A stretch of DNA of 64,000 bases from Micromonospora chersina. Lineage in GTDB: Bacteria; Actinomycetota; Actinomycetes; Mycobacteriales; Micromonosporaceae. Positions within the stretch are counted from its first letter, which is position 1; the number at the start of each line of letters is the position of its first letter. The position numbers and the translations under genes are program-made. Location: positions 992,001 to 1,056,000 of the forward strand of contig NZ_FMIB01000002.1 of the NCBI RefSeq assembly GCF_900091475.1. Direction: 5' to 3'. The notes below the pieces were generated by a model. That model had not been told where the DNA came from. It did not search any database and saw nothing but the letters and a program-made list of their open reading frames with translations. This document shows positions 1-8,270 of the stretch, in pieces.

Positions 1-308
1 CCACGCCGCCGGCCGGTAACGGCTGCTCCGCGTCGGTGGCGGTCAACCAGTGGTCCGGCGGCTTCACCGCGAGCGTGACGGTCACCGCCGGCTCCGCCGA
101 CATCAACGGCTGGACCGTGACCATCACGCTGCCCGGCGGCGCCGCGGTCACCGGTGCTTGGAACGCACAGGCCAGCGGCACCAGCGGGACCGTCCGGTTC
201 ACCAACGTGAGCTACAACGGACACGTCGGCGCCCGGCAGTCGACCAACTTCGGCTTCCAGGGCACCGGCACCGGCCCGGGCGCGACAGCCACCTGCGCGG
301 CCGGCTGA
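1..308 (+). CDS. C-terminal CBM2 cellulose/chitin-binding domain of a secreted glycoside hydrolase (5' partial)
   Basis: The reading frame is open from the window edge (frame starts at base 3) to a TGA at 306-308, so only the last ~100 residues are visible. They match a family 2 carbohydrate-binding module: an early Cys (GCSAS), a conserved Trp in VNQWSGGF, the INGWTVT strand, a TGAWNA segment with another exposed Trp, and a closing Cys four residues from the end that would pair with the first. This module anchors secreted polysaccharidases to crystalline cellulose or chitin. The catalytic domain lies outside the window, so the enzyme class is unknown. A hairpin follows 16 bases after the stop. 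Confidence 0.85.
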   Translation, partial: TPPAGNGCSASVAVNQWSGGFTASVTVTAGSADINGWTVTITLPGGAAVTGAWNAQASGTSGTVRFTNVSYNGHVGARQSTNFGFQGTGTGPGATATCAAG

Positions 309-324
309 CCCCAACCGATCTCGC

Positions 325-359
325 GGCCCGGCGCGGAGGACCAGCCTCCGCGCCGGGCC
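325..359 (+). terminator. Hairpin terminator after the CBM2 gene
   Basis: There is a perfect 15-bp inverted repeat (325-339 and 345-359) with a 5-nt loop, directly after the CBM2 stop codon. No U-tract follows, as is common in high-GC actinobacteria. Confidence 0.6.
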
Positions 360-569
360 CGTCCCGGTCCTGCGGTACGGGCCGGACCGGCCGCCGCCGG
401 AATGACGGGTGAGCGAACGTCACCGTATGCGCGGTGACTGCCGCGCCGTACACCGGCGGCGACTGTCTCCGAAAAAAGTTGGGCGTGGTTGTCGATTGGG
501 GTCGGTCCTCTTCGTCGTCCTGGTGAGAGCCCGGCACCGAGCCGGTCCAAACACCCACTGGAGGACACG

Positions 570-983
570 ATGACCACCACCGCGAACACGACCCACGCCA
601 CCACGTCGAGCTTCGGTGTGATGATCCGGAGCGGTGTCATCGCTGCGGTCGCGGCGAGCGCCGCCACCATGGCCGTCGCCGCCGCCGGCCACGCGGCAGG
701 GGTCAGCCTCGACGTGAGCGGCGCCCCGATCCCGGTGGCGGGGTTCGGCGTGCTGACCGCTGCCTTTTCCCTGCTCGGCGTCGTCATCGCCGCGCTGCTG
801 CTCCGGTTCGCCCGGCGTCCGCGGCGGACGTTCGTCCGCACCACGGTGGTGCTGACGGTTCTGTCGCTCGTGCCGGACGTGATCGCCGACGCCGGCACGT
901 CCACCAAGGTGCTGCTGATGCTCACCCACCTGGTCGCGGCCGCGATCGTGATCCCCGCTGTCGCCCGCCGCCTCGCCGCCTGA
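570..983 (+). CDS. Small integral membrane protein, DUF6069-like
   Basis: This is a 137-residue protein with a Thr/Ala-rich start and four hydrophobic segments (about residues 18-38, 52-75, 88-105 and 112-130). The layout resembles the short four-helix DUF6069 proteins of actinomycetes. The ATG at 570 has a GGAGG eight bases upstream (CTGGAGGACACG), which makes it a better start than the upstream in-frame ATG at 489. It lies alone between two hairpins. No catalytic residues are visible and the function is unknown. Confidence 0.75.
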   Translation: MTTTANTTHATTSSFGVMIRSGVIAAVAASAATMAVAAAGHAAGVSLDVSGAPIPVAGFGVLTAAFSLLGVVIAALLLRFARRPRRTFVRTTVVLTVLSLVPDVIADAGTSTKVLLMLTHLVAAAIVIPAVARRLAA

Positions 984-1072
984 CCCGCCCGACCCGCACG
1001 CTTTGAGTCCATCATCGGGGCGGGTTGGCGCGCATGGCCGGCTCTCAGAGCCTGTGGCTGACACGAGTGGGA

Positions 1073-1113
1073 CGTGGCTCTTCGCGGGCGGCCGACGCCC
1101 GCGAAGAGCCACG
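1073..1113. repeat. Perfect 18-bp palindrome, copy 1 of a dispersed repeat
   Basis: The arms 1073-1090 and 1096-1113 are exact reverse complements around a 5-nt loop, with core GGCTCTTCGCGGGC. A second, shorter relative lies at 42658-42695, and its flanks are also partly alike. The element could end transcription of the gene upstream, but the recurrence suggests a REP/MITE-type repeat. Confidence 0.65.
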
Positions 1114-1186
1114 CGATGTGTGCTGGTGGCGCCCATGCTGTCCTTCGTGACCATCCCAAGGAACAGGGGCACCGACCGATGGCTTC

Positions 1187-1462
1187 CTAGGGCCTGCGTG
1201 GGTCCTCACGGCGGTGGAGCCATCGCGCGAAAACCTGTTCAATGCGTCCTTGTTGTCGCGCCCGCCGGACCAGCAGCGCGACCGCGAGCGACAGGATCAG
1301 GGCAGCCCACCTGGGCAAACCCGCCTTCCAGGCAAGCCATCCAGCAAACACGGCGGCCAGGAGCAGGAGCCACTCGGCCCTGCCCGGGGACAGCCACCGG
1401 ACCACCCACGCACGAGCCACCCACACACCGAACCACAACTCGCCCTTGGTCGCCTCGGCCAA
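1187..1462 (-). CDS. Possible two-helix membrane protein, probably 5'-truncated
   Basis: The frame encodes about 91 residues with two clear hydrophobic helices (around 30-48 and 52-66), an amphipathic Trp-rich N-terminus and a basic Arg-rich tail. That pattern is unlikely for a random antisense frame. The only usable start is a TTG at 1462. Translation upstream runs a few sensible residues (ICYW) into a stop, so the 5' end may have been lost. No Shine-Dalgarno sequence is evident. No family is recognised. Confidence 0.4.
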   Translation of the reverse strand: MAEATKGELWFGVWVARAWVVRWLSPGRAEWLLLLAAVFAGWLAWKAGLPRWAALILSLAVALLVRRARQQGRIEQVFARWLHRREDPRRP

Positions 1463-1603
1463 CCAGTAGCAGATGGATCAACGGCCACATGAGCAGTGCC
1501 TGTTCATCCCGAGGGAATGATCAACCGTAGATGAGTTGGGCCGGCAGCCGAGGTGAGCTGCCTGAGCAGCCCACCAGCGTCCGTGGACAGGGCGGCCTTG
1601 CCG

Positions 1604-1762
1604 TCAGCGGCGGCCAGATGACCCGCCCGTCATCCGCTCTGCGAATTGCCGCAACTTCGCCTGCGTGCTCGGCTTGGCCGCTTCGCGCCGCCCACGGTCG
1701 ATCACCTTGCGCCCCTGTGGGCTGTTGAGGAATCCCTTGATCCGTTGGCCGACCGATGTCAT
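1604..1762 (-). CDS. Short conserved actinobacterial protein (52 aa)
   Basis: This is a 52-residue, strongly basic protein beginning MTSVGQRIKGFLNSPQG, with a central run of Arg/Lys/Ala and a Gly-Ser-rich tail. From memory it resembles short uncharacterised actinomycete proteins that start M-T-x-[IV]-G-Q-[RK]-I-x-G-F-L. The ATG at 1762 is preceded by AAAGGTGG at good spacing, which argues that it is expressed. It stands alone. The length and charge suggest a nucleic-acid- or membrane-associated peptide, but no function can be assigned. Confidence 0.65.
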   Translation of the reverse strand: MTSVGQRIKGFLNSPQGRKVIDRGRREAAKPSTQAKLRQFAERMTGGSSGRR

Positions 1763-2106
1763 CACCTGCCACCTTTCAGTGCTCCGCTACCTCGGTAGTA
1801 GGGCCTTGCCTCATCGGCGTCTTACCCGCAGACGCCCGGCCTATCTGCCTCCGTGGTAAGCCGGAGCGGTCAGCTGCCCTGACGAAACCCAGCCGCCGCG
1901 TGAATGCCGCCATGCCGCCATGACGGCGACCCGGCCGGAGTAGGGGTAGCCCTCTCCTCGTTGGTCGGCGCGGCTCACGCGATACCGCGCCTTGCAGCGG
2001 CACGCCGGGTCGTCTGGCCGTGAACGCGGAGGTTGGTCTCGGGAGGAGGTCAACTGTTGTTCACATAAGTTCCTGCGAACAAGCAGACGGCCAAGGAGAG
2101 CCTGTC
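1763..2106. other. Intergenic, nothing recognised
   Basis: These 344 bases lie between two divergent genes. The short frames across them have no recognisable motifs. The region presumably carries both promoters and the Shine-Dalgarno AAGGAG in front of 2107. Confidence 0.5.
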
Positions 2107-2990
2107 GTGACGCAGTCGGCACCGTTCCTGCTGGATCTCGTGCAACGCGCCGGAATGCACGACGTCGTCGCAGTAGAGCCGGCGACGGGTGGGGTCGCGG
2201 CGCTCGCGGGCATTGGCGCCCGCAGGGACGCGCCGGCGGTGTTCGTCAAGGCCTTCAGCGACGCTCCGGCCGACGACGTCTTCCTCGCCGAGGCCGAAGG
2301 GCTGGCCGCCCTGCGCCAGCTCGGCGGCGTGGCCACACCCGACGTGATCCTGGCCGACCGGGAACTGCTGGTGTTGTCCGTACTGCGGCCCAAACCCCGC
2401 AGCGAGGCCTTCTGGGAACAGTTCGCGCACACGCTCGCCCACCTGCACACCAGCACCATTCATCCTCGCTTCGGCTGGCACCGAGACAACTGGCTGGGCC
2501 GCCGCCCGCAGATCAACACCTGGGATGACAACGGCTTTACGTTCTTCGCACAGCACCGGCTGCTCCGCTGGCTCGGACAGCCCCGCGTCGAGGCCGCACT
2601 CGACGGCGAAGACCGGGCGGCACTGGAGCGGCTCTGTCACCGGCTGCCCGACCTGCTGCCCGACCGGCAGGCATGCCTGACGCACGGCGACCTGTGGGCA
2701 CAGAACATCCTTGCCACCCCGGACGGCAGCCCGCCCTGATCGACCCGGCGGTCTCCTACCTGTGGGCCGAGGTCGACCTCGCCCACGTATGGTCCACCTC
2801 TCCCCCGCCCGAGGCGCGGCGGTTCTTCGCCGTCTACGCGGAGCTGACCTCCCTCGACCGCGACTGGCAGACCCGCATGCCGATTCTCCAGTTGCGACAA
2901 CACCTCGCTGTGCTGGCCCAGTTCGACGACGACTGGGGCGCGGCCGACCAGATCCGCACGACCCTCGACCCATTCCGGACACGCAGCTGA
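2107..2990 (+). pseudogene. Fructosamine/ketosamine-3-kinase family, split by one frameshift
   Basis: Translation from the GTG at 2107 (AAGGAG upstream) gives the N-terminal ~210 residues of a fructosamine-kinase-like phosphotransferase: an FVKAF ATP-binding Lys, GWHRDNWLG, and the catalytic-loop motif THGDLWAQNIL. The frame stops at 2737-2739. From about 2730 the -1 frame continues the protein exactly where expected (PALIDPAVSYLW, the metal-binding Asp segment) and runs to 2990. A single missing base in the run AGCCCGCCCTG explains this. Intact members phosphorylate sugar-amine adducts for protein deglycation. The break could be a true mutation or a sequencing error; both halves otherwise look well conserved. 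Confidence 0.8.
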
Positions 2991-3244
2991 CCGGTGGCCC
3001 GACGGCGGACCGCCGCTGCCTCCCCCAGGTTGGCGTCGGATTGAGGCGAAGAAATGTGCCCTTCGCGTCGACGGCCCCTGAGCCGGCATCCGCTGGATCA
3101 GTCTCACTCGCACCGGCTACGTGTTTCCTTGCCTACGAGCGTCGCCCGGCCAGGCTTCCATCGATTCGTGGTGGCCGGCGCCTCGGCGCCTGCGCGAACC
3201 GGCCTTCTGATCTTTGTCGGACCCTTCAGGCACCATGCCCGGCC

Positions 3245-3979
3245 ATGGACGTACGACAGGAGTTTCGGGGCTCGGCTCGGGAACAGGGCGTGCCGGTGGA
3301 CGAGATCGAGCGCTGGGTGCGGCTGGCCCGACCACAGACGGAGCTGGTTCCCGAGGGCGATGGCCTGCCTGTGGCCGGTCGGTTCGGCGGTCTCGCGGCG
3401 TTGCCGGAGGGCGAGGAGTGGCCTCCGGGGCAGTGTCTCGTGTTGACGCTCGACCTCGCCGCGATCCCCTCGCACGGGCACGACCTTGACCTGCCGGCCG
3501 ACGGGTCGCTGCTGTTCTTCGTCGAGCCGGACTTCACGCCCAACCGCTGCCGGGTCGTTCATGTGCCGGCCGGCACTCCGGTAACCGAGCACCCAGACCC
3601 CGGGGTGCCGGTCTTCGGTCCGATTCTGCTGCACGCTCGTGCCGGCTGGAGCCTTCCGGAGAACGAGCACGAGGTGCCGTTCGACCTTCGCTTGGACGAC
3701 GAGGTCGAGGAAGCGGTCGGCGAGGTGATGTGGGACCTCGAGGACAACGGTTACGAGTTTTCTCTCGGCGGTTACGGCGCCGCCAGCACCGGCGGCGCGG
3801 ACAACCCCATCCTCAACGCAAACGAGCACACCGTGCTGGCCACCGTCTGGCTGGACGAGAGGCAGGTCAGCGACGCGTTCGGCGAGACGCTGATTGTCGT
3901 CAACTTCATGATGAAGCATGCGGATCTGGCCGAGCGCGCCTTCGACCGGGTCTGGCTGATGACTGACTTCAACGGCTGA
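3245..3979 (+). CDS. DUF1963 family protein (YwqG-like)
   Basis: This is a 244-residue soluble acidic protein. The segments GRFGGLAALPEGEEWP, LTLDLAAIPSH, GSLLFFVEPD and the C-terminal NPILNANEHTVLATVWLDE fit the DUF1963/YwqG fold, whose role is unknown. The ATG at 3245 is chosen because the matching sequence starts there; the longer upstream frame has no recognisable content. The gene is single, with no operon partner. No catalytic residues are known for the family. Confidence 0.75.
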   Translation: MDVRQEFRGSAREQGVPVDEIERWVRLARPQTELVPEGDGLPVAGRFGGLAALPEGEEWPPGQCLVLTLDLAAIPSHGHDLDLPADGSLLFFVEPDFTPNRCRVVHVPAGTPVTEHPDPGVPVFGPILLHARAGWSLPENEHEVPFDLRLDDEVEEAVGEVMWDLEDNGYEFSLGGYGAASTGGADNPILNANEHTVLATVWLDERQVSDAFGETLIVVNFMMKHADLAERAFDRVWLMTDFNG

Positions 3980-4364
3980 CGCGGTCAGGGCTCCGGCGTG
4001 GTCCCGGCTCGGCGTCGACCGCGTCGCGGGCGGTTCGGCGCAGAGCGGCGGCGGTGGCGACACGGCCGTCGAATCGCAGCACCAGCTGCCGGCCGCCCCG
4101 GCACTCGGCCCCGGATGGAGGCGTGGACCCTCCAGCAGCACCTCTGGTGAGAACCGAACAAGTCTCTGACGTGGGGCGTACTCGCAGTACATCCGAGCCT
4201 GGCGGCGCCACTCCGGAGAGCATGGTGAGACGTTCAGTCAGGCACCGACGGCGCGAATTCGCCATCACCGTCTGCCACTCGGACGGCCAGCTGCTGGAGG
4301 CAAGATCGCGGGCCGTAGGCTCTGCACCGCAGACGGCAGCCAGATCGACCTCGGACGTGACGCG
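3980..4364. other. Intergenic, nothing recognised
   Basis: This is a 385-base gap between the DUF1963 and lipoprotein genes. A plus-strand frame crosses part of it but shows no domain or start signal. Confidence 0.45.
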
Positions 4365-4964
4365 ATGACGAAGAGCACCAGGGACCTGTTCCGAGCAGGC
4401 ATCGCTATCGCGCTGCTGGCCACCACGCTGCCCACCGCCGCGTGCACCTCGAAAACCACCGCCCCGCCGACGACGGTGTCTGCAGCCCCGGCGCGACCCT
4501 CACCGGTCATCCGTAAGCTGCGCATGCCGGACACGCTGCTCGGCCTGCCCCGGAGCATGGACCGCGAAGCAATCGAGGCCGCCAAACGACACCTCGACAC
4601 GCTCAAGCGGGAGGTCGACCCCCCGACGAGCGCCGTCGGCTGGGCCTACGGCAACAACGGACCGGACGCCGACATGGTCTTCATCACCGGCGTCTCCGGC
4701 ACCGTCACCGATCAGCAAGGGCTCATCGAACGTTCCCTTCAGCCGTACCGCATCGAGTCTCACAAGCCCGTCGAACCCGGGGACCTCGGCGGCACGGCGC
4801 GCTGCGGCCAGGGCCGCTTCGCCAAGGAGAGCTACCTCGTCGCCTGTGCCTGGGCCGACGACCAGACCGTAGGCATCGTCGCGTTCCTCTCGTCCCGGCC
4901 GCAGGCCGACCGCACCGTCCAGTTCCTCGAGGTACGCCGGGCGATGACGGAGACCGCCGCGTAG
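4365..4964 (+). CDS. Secreted lipoprotein of unknown function
   Basis: This 199-residue protein has a classic type II signal: the basic start MTKSTRDLFR, a hydrophobic core, and the lipobox PTAAC at about residue 27, followed by a Thr/Pro/Ala-rich linker. The mature domain has two Cys (GTARCGQG, LVACAWADD) that could form a disulfide. The segments VGWAYGNNGPDADMVFITGV and ADDQTVGIVAFLSS are characteristic of small actinomycete lipoproteins of unknown role. It would be anchored on the outer face of the membrane. No operon partner is seen. Confidence 0.75.
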   Translation: MTKSTRDLFRAGIAIALLATTLPTAACTSKTTAPPTTVSAAPARPSPVIRKLRMPDTLLGLPRSMDREAIEAAKRHLDTLKREVDPPTSAVGWAYGNNGPDADMVFITGVSGTVTDQQGLIERSLQPYRIESHKPVEPGDLGGTARCGQGRFAKESYLVACAWADDQTVGIVAFLSSRPQADRTVQFLEVRRAMTETAA

Positions 4965-4979
4965 GCGCCGGCCGGACCG

Positions 4980-5221
4980 TCAGTGGGGAAACGCACGGGG
5001 AACGCGGGCGTCGAGAAGCTTGTCGCGGAACGCTTGGCTGCGCGTGATGACCTGTCGCCTGCCGATGGTGTTCTCGATGCGGTCGAGGTGGAGGCATCGG
5101 GCGGGAGTTGTCGAGGTCGACGGTGAAGTTGCTGGCCACCAGGGGGTTGCCGAACAGCTCTCCCCCGCCGGCGCGTGGGGTAAATCGGACTTCGCCGAAC
5201 GCGCCGGCGGTGGAGGCGGCT
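4980..5221 (-). pseudogene. Possible gene remnant in two frames
   Basis: Directly after the HAD gene, one frame reads plausibly (FGEVRFTPRAGGGELFGNP, then VASNFTVDLDNSRP) and loses sense near 5095. The next frame then ends in RIENTIGRRQVITRSQAF and VPRAFPH before a stop at 4980. Together these look like the C-terminus of an unrecognised protein with one frameshift. This is an impression from composition only. Confidence 0.25.
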
Positions 5222-5890
5222 TCAAATTCCGGCCAACGTCAGCACGTGATCGAATCCGCGAAGCTGGCCTGGCGAACTCACCATCGGCAGTACCAGGGCC
5301 GGTACCCCGGCGGTCACGGAACCGCCGTCGCCGCTGGGATGGTCACCGACCATCAGCGTTCGATCTGGCTGTGCCGCCAGGGCGTCGAGTGCGGTGCGCC
5401 AGATCCGTACATCGGGTTTGACGAAGCCGACCTCGTAGGAAAGAACGAATGCATCGATGTATCGGTCAAGCCCGTGCCTCGCAAAGCATTTACGAATGTC
5501 CCAGCCGACGTTACTGACCACGCCAAGGCGAATATCGCGGGCACTCAGTGCGGCGAGCGTGGACGACGTGTCCGCGTACGGCTCGAGCGCTTCGGCGTGC
5601 GTTTCGTGCAGCGCTCGCGCAAACGGCAAGTCCACCCCACGGATTTGCTGCAGGACAGCCAGAATCGCCCGGTCCCACACCTGTGGGTCCAAGTCCCGGG
5701 CGATGTGAGCAGGGTCCGTAGCCGTCGTCCGCAACAACTCAGCGAAATCCGAGGCGATGCGCTGCGCCTCACCGACGGCCACCTCCCGGCCGACCAAGGC
5801 CGCCGCGCTGCCGACCCAGCGGTTGGCGTCCCTGGCGAACAGGGTCCAAGCGAAATCGAACAGGACGGTAGTCACGGCTTTCGAAGGCAC
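5222..5890 (-). CDS. HAD-superfamily hydrolase
   Basis: This 222-residue protein has the HAD order of motifs: VLFDFAWTL (motif I, residues ~9-17), GVVSNVG (motif II), the Lys in FVKPD (motif III) and VGDHPSGD (motif IV), with a helical cap of ~80 residues between I and II. In motif I the second Asp of DxDxT is replaced (D-F-A-W-T). This is usual for dehalogenase-type or atypical members and weakens a simple phosphatase call. The start is the GTG at 5890; GTG at 5875 is an alternative. The substrate cannot be told. Confidence 0.8.
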   Translation of the reverse strand: MPSKAVTTVLFDFAWTLFARDANRWVGSAAALVGREVAVGEAQRIASDFAELLRTTATDPAHIARDLDPQVWDRAILAVLQQIRGVDLPFARALHETHAEALEPYADTSSTLAALSARDIRLGVVSNVGWDIRKCFARHGLDRYIDAFVLSYEVGFVKPDVRIWRTALDALAAQPDRTLMVGDHPSGDGGSVTAGVPALVLPMVSSPGQLRGFDHVLTLAGI

Positions 5891-5904
5891 CAGGTCACCC
5901 TAGA

Positions 5905-6123
5905 TCAACGGGACGATTGACGTGGGCCACGATGCTTCTGACTGCGCTCGACGCAGAACAGGTTGCCCTCCGGGTCGGCCCTGGTCACCCAACTGGGGCC
6001 GATGGAGCTTGCGGACTGTCCTGTTGAGATCCCCATGACTCTCGAGCACCACCCGTCGATCTCGAGGTGCTCGACCAGACGCCGGTACGCCGCCCGTAGG
6101 GTCTGGACGCCGAGCGGCGGCAA
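5905..6123 (-). pseudogene. VOC (glyoxalase-like) C-terminal remnant
   Basis: Only the last stretch, PSWVTRADPEGNLFCVE, is recognisable. It is the conserved C-terminal strand of VOC proteins, carrying the D-P-E-G-N-x-F-C signature. Upstream sequence in the same frame does not resemble the fold, and no intact first half is found. This is probably a truncated relic. Confidence 0.4.
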
Positions 6124-6218
6124 GGCCTACACGAGACTGCTGTTACGGTCGCCTCGAAACACAGCGCCACGAAGTCCGTGGGCGCCCCGCAGCCGGGACC
6201 GATCCGAGGTTGGGGTAC

Positions 6219-6782
6219 TCAGCGCTTGGTCTCGTACCTGGTCAGGACCACGCCGCCAGGGAACGTCCGGGTCTCCAGCAGGGTCAGGTTCACCCAGTTG
6301 TCCAGGGCCGTAAAGAACGGCGTGCCGCCACCTATCAGGACCGGGTGGGTGACGAGCGCGTACTCGTCGATCAGCCCGTCCCGCATGGCCGCCGCGGCGA
6401 GCGTGGCACCGGCGATATCCATGGGGCCGCCGTCCTCGGCCTTGAGCCGGGTGATCTCGGTGACCGCGTCGTCGGTGACCAGGCGGGCGTTCCAGTCGAC
6501 CGTGCTGGTCGTCGAGGAGAACACCACCTTCGGCATGTCCCGCCAGCGGCGGGCGAACTCGACCTCCGCCGGTGTGGCACCCGGCTGCTGATCGGCGGTC
6601 GGCCAGTGGGAGCTCATCGCCTCCCACAGTTTGCGCCCGTACAGCGCCACGCCTGTCGCCCCCACCCGGTCGGACCACCACTGGAACAGCTCGCCGCTCG
6701 GCACACCCCAGCCGAGGTCGCCGCCGGGCGCGGCGATGTAGCCGTCCAGGCTCAGGCTCATGCCGAAGGTCAGTTTTCGCAT
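6219..6782 (-). CDS. Dihydrofolate reductase-like family protein (RibD C-terminal fold)
   Basis: The protein is 187 residues. The N-terminal FGMSLSLDGYIAAPGGD, the central YGRKLWEAM and VVFSSTTSTVDW, and the C-terminal HPVLIGGGTPFF strand-loop are diagnostic of the RibD_C/DHFR-like reductases common in actinomycetes. The ATG at 6782 has GGGAGG 8 bases upstream. Members bind NADPH, but most substrates are unknown. Folate reduction is unlikely because these are usually accessory paralogues. A second, broken family member lies at 16.0-16.4 kb. Confidence 0.85.
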   Translation of the reverse strand: MRKLTFGMSLSLDGYIAAPGGDLGWGVPSGELFQWWSDRVGATGVALYGRKLWEAMSSHWPTADQQPGATPAEVEFARRWRDMPKVVFSSTTSTVDWNARLVTDDAVTEITRLKAEDGGPMDIAGATLAAAAMRDGLIDEYALVTHPVLIGGGTPFFTALDNWVNLTLLETRTFPGGVVLTRYETKR

Positions 6783-7222
6783 CCTGTCAGCCTCCCGTGA
6801 GTCGTACTCGGCGTACAGACCAGCACGGCGCGCAAGAATCATCGGTCAGGCCACACCGAGGGCCGGTTCACCACCACGCCCGGACCGTAGCCCCAGGATG
6901 GCGAGATGATCTCCGCACTCATCTCTAGACCAACCGTCAAGCGAGACCTGGGACGGATTCGTCAAGCATCAGGTGGGACTCGGCAGTCACAGGCTGCGTC
7001 CGAGCCGACCTAGCCGGCATGGACACGGCCCTCCCCGGCGGTCGTCGTCCGGTGTCCCATCGGGATCGCTGTGGCTCATCGCGCGGGACGTCGGTGACCG
7101 CGGTTGAGCTGCTCGTCCTGTCGCCTCGGGTCGACCTCCGACCAGTTCAGTCGGCCAGCATGGCTGCACGAGGGCTGCATAACCCAGCCCTTGGACCCTG
7201 AGCCCGCGGCCTGTGAAGCGGC
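6783..7222. other. Intergenic, nothing recognised
   Basis: There are 440 bases between two minus-strand genes. No frame carries motifs and no strong hairpin was found. Confidence 0.45.
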
Positions 7223-7594
7223 CTACAGTTCCTCAGGAGCAGGCCGAAGCAGGCCCAGCTGCGGGTCGAAGCAGACAAGGCCATGTTCAGCAGCAGTTCG
7301 CGCAGCACCGGCGGACACCTCCTCACAGCGGCTGTACACCATCGGGAAGTAGATGAAAGGTCCCGATGCCTCCTTGATCAGGGGCCCCGTCGACCATGGG
7401 CTCCGCTCATCGTCGTCGTCCTCAGTGAGGTCGATCCACTGCTCAAGGAGGGCTTCGACATAGGCCCGGATACGTGGCGTCGGCGGTGTGTGGCCTCTAC
7501 CGCTGTACCTCTCGTAAAGCGCCTTGAAGGTGGCCAGCGCCACGGCGTTGTCAGCGGGCCTGTCACCTTCCCAAACCGCCAAGTCGTAACTCAT
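7223..7594 (-). CDS. Conserved hypothetical protein (MSYDLAVWEG type)
   Basis: This is a 123-residue acidic protein starting MSYDLAVWEGDRP, a very typical opening for a family of small actinobacterial cytoplasmic proteins. It has an Asp/Glu-rich central stretch (DLTEDDDDERSPW) and a C-terminal FDPQLGLLRP strand. The ATG at 7594 is preferred over the 52-codon upstream extension, which reads as intergenic sequence. From memory such proteins often sit alone or near toxin-immunity genes; the function is unknown. Confidence 0.75.
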   Translation of the reverse strand: MSYDLAVWEGDRPADNAVALATFKALYERYSGRGHTPPTPRIRAYVEALLEQWIDLTEDDDDERSPWSTGPLIKEASGPFIYFPMVYSRCEEVSAGAARTAAEHGLVCFDPQLGLLRPAPEEL

Positions 7595-7803
7595 GCGGCG
7601 GAGTGTGCCAGCCAGCGACGACAATCGCGGAGCGGGCTCCGCCAGCCACCTCGCTGGCGGAGTTGACTCCTTCGTTCCGAAGGAACACCGGCCGGCGATG
7701 AGCTGCGTCAAGAGCAGGGTGAGCTGCCTACACGGTGGACCGGAGTCCATGGGCGTCCGACGCTAGCCGCGTCCGTCGTCACCCAGCTCGGCTGCTCAAG
7801 CAC

Positions 7804-8028
7804 CTACGGGGCAAACGGCTGGTACTTGAGAGCTTCTTCGATTACTTCCTCGTCACTCAACCCGGGTTCCGTGAAGAACATCAGGGAGAGGACGTGTGGG
7901 CAACACAGGATGCGTTCCAGCTCGTCAACTCGCGCCCCGGCCTCCTCGTCGGGAAGGGCGGGATCGCGCAGTTCACGAACGAGTGCCAGCGCTCTGCTTC
8001 GCGCTGGGCCGTCCAGCTCCACAGCCAC
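7804..8028 (-). CDS. Small bacteriocin-immunity-like protein (e9imm-type)
   Basis: The protein has 74 residues in a four-helix pattern: ALVRELRDPALPDEEAGARV, a short loop with Cys-Cys-Pro-His, and the ending EEVIEEALKYQPF. The motif order (helix, acidic turn, CPH, xxEEVVExALxYxP) is that of short actinomycete proteins often annotated as e9imm peptides, after colicin-E immunity proteins. The start is the GTG at 8028. No toxin gene adjoins it, so it is an orphan. Assignment is by resemblance only. Confidence 0.6.
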   Translation of the reverse strand: MAVELDGPARSRALALVRELRDPALPDEEAGARVDELERILCCPHVLSLMFFTEPGLSDEEVIEEALKYQPFAP

Positions 8029-8216
8029 GGAGAATACGTGACCCGAACTGCCATGCCGTCCGCCATCGAGCCGCCCTTCGGAGAGCGGCCCGCCGCCCGG
8101 CCCGCCCCGTCAAGCGCACCTCGACGGCCATGACGTCTACGGCCGGCCGCGAACGGAGGTCGTCTCCTCGGCCGCGTCTGGATGATGCGCGTCGGCGAGG
8201 GACGCCCGGCGAAGAC

Positions 8217-8244
8217 CGGGGCCGCCCACCGCCGGGCGGCCCCG
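8217..8244 (-). terminator. Hairpin terminator of the PhoX-like gene
   Basis: An 11-bp stem (8217-8227 and 8234-8244, CGGGGCCGCCC) with a 6-nt loop lies 27 bases past the stop of the minus-strand phosphatase gene. Confidence 0.6.
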
Positions 8245-8270
8245 TGTCGGTCAGCGCGGCCGGCAGCCGG

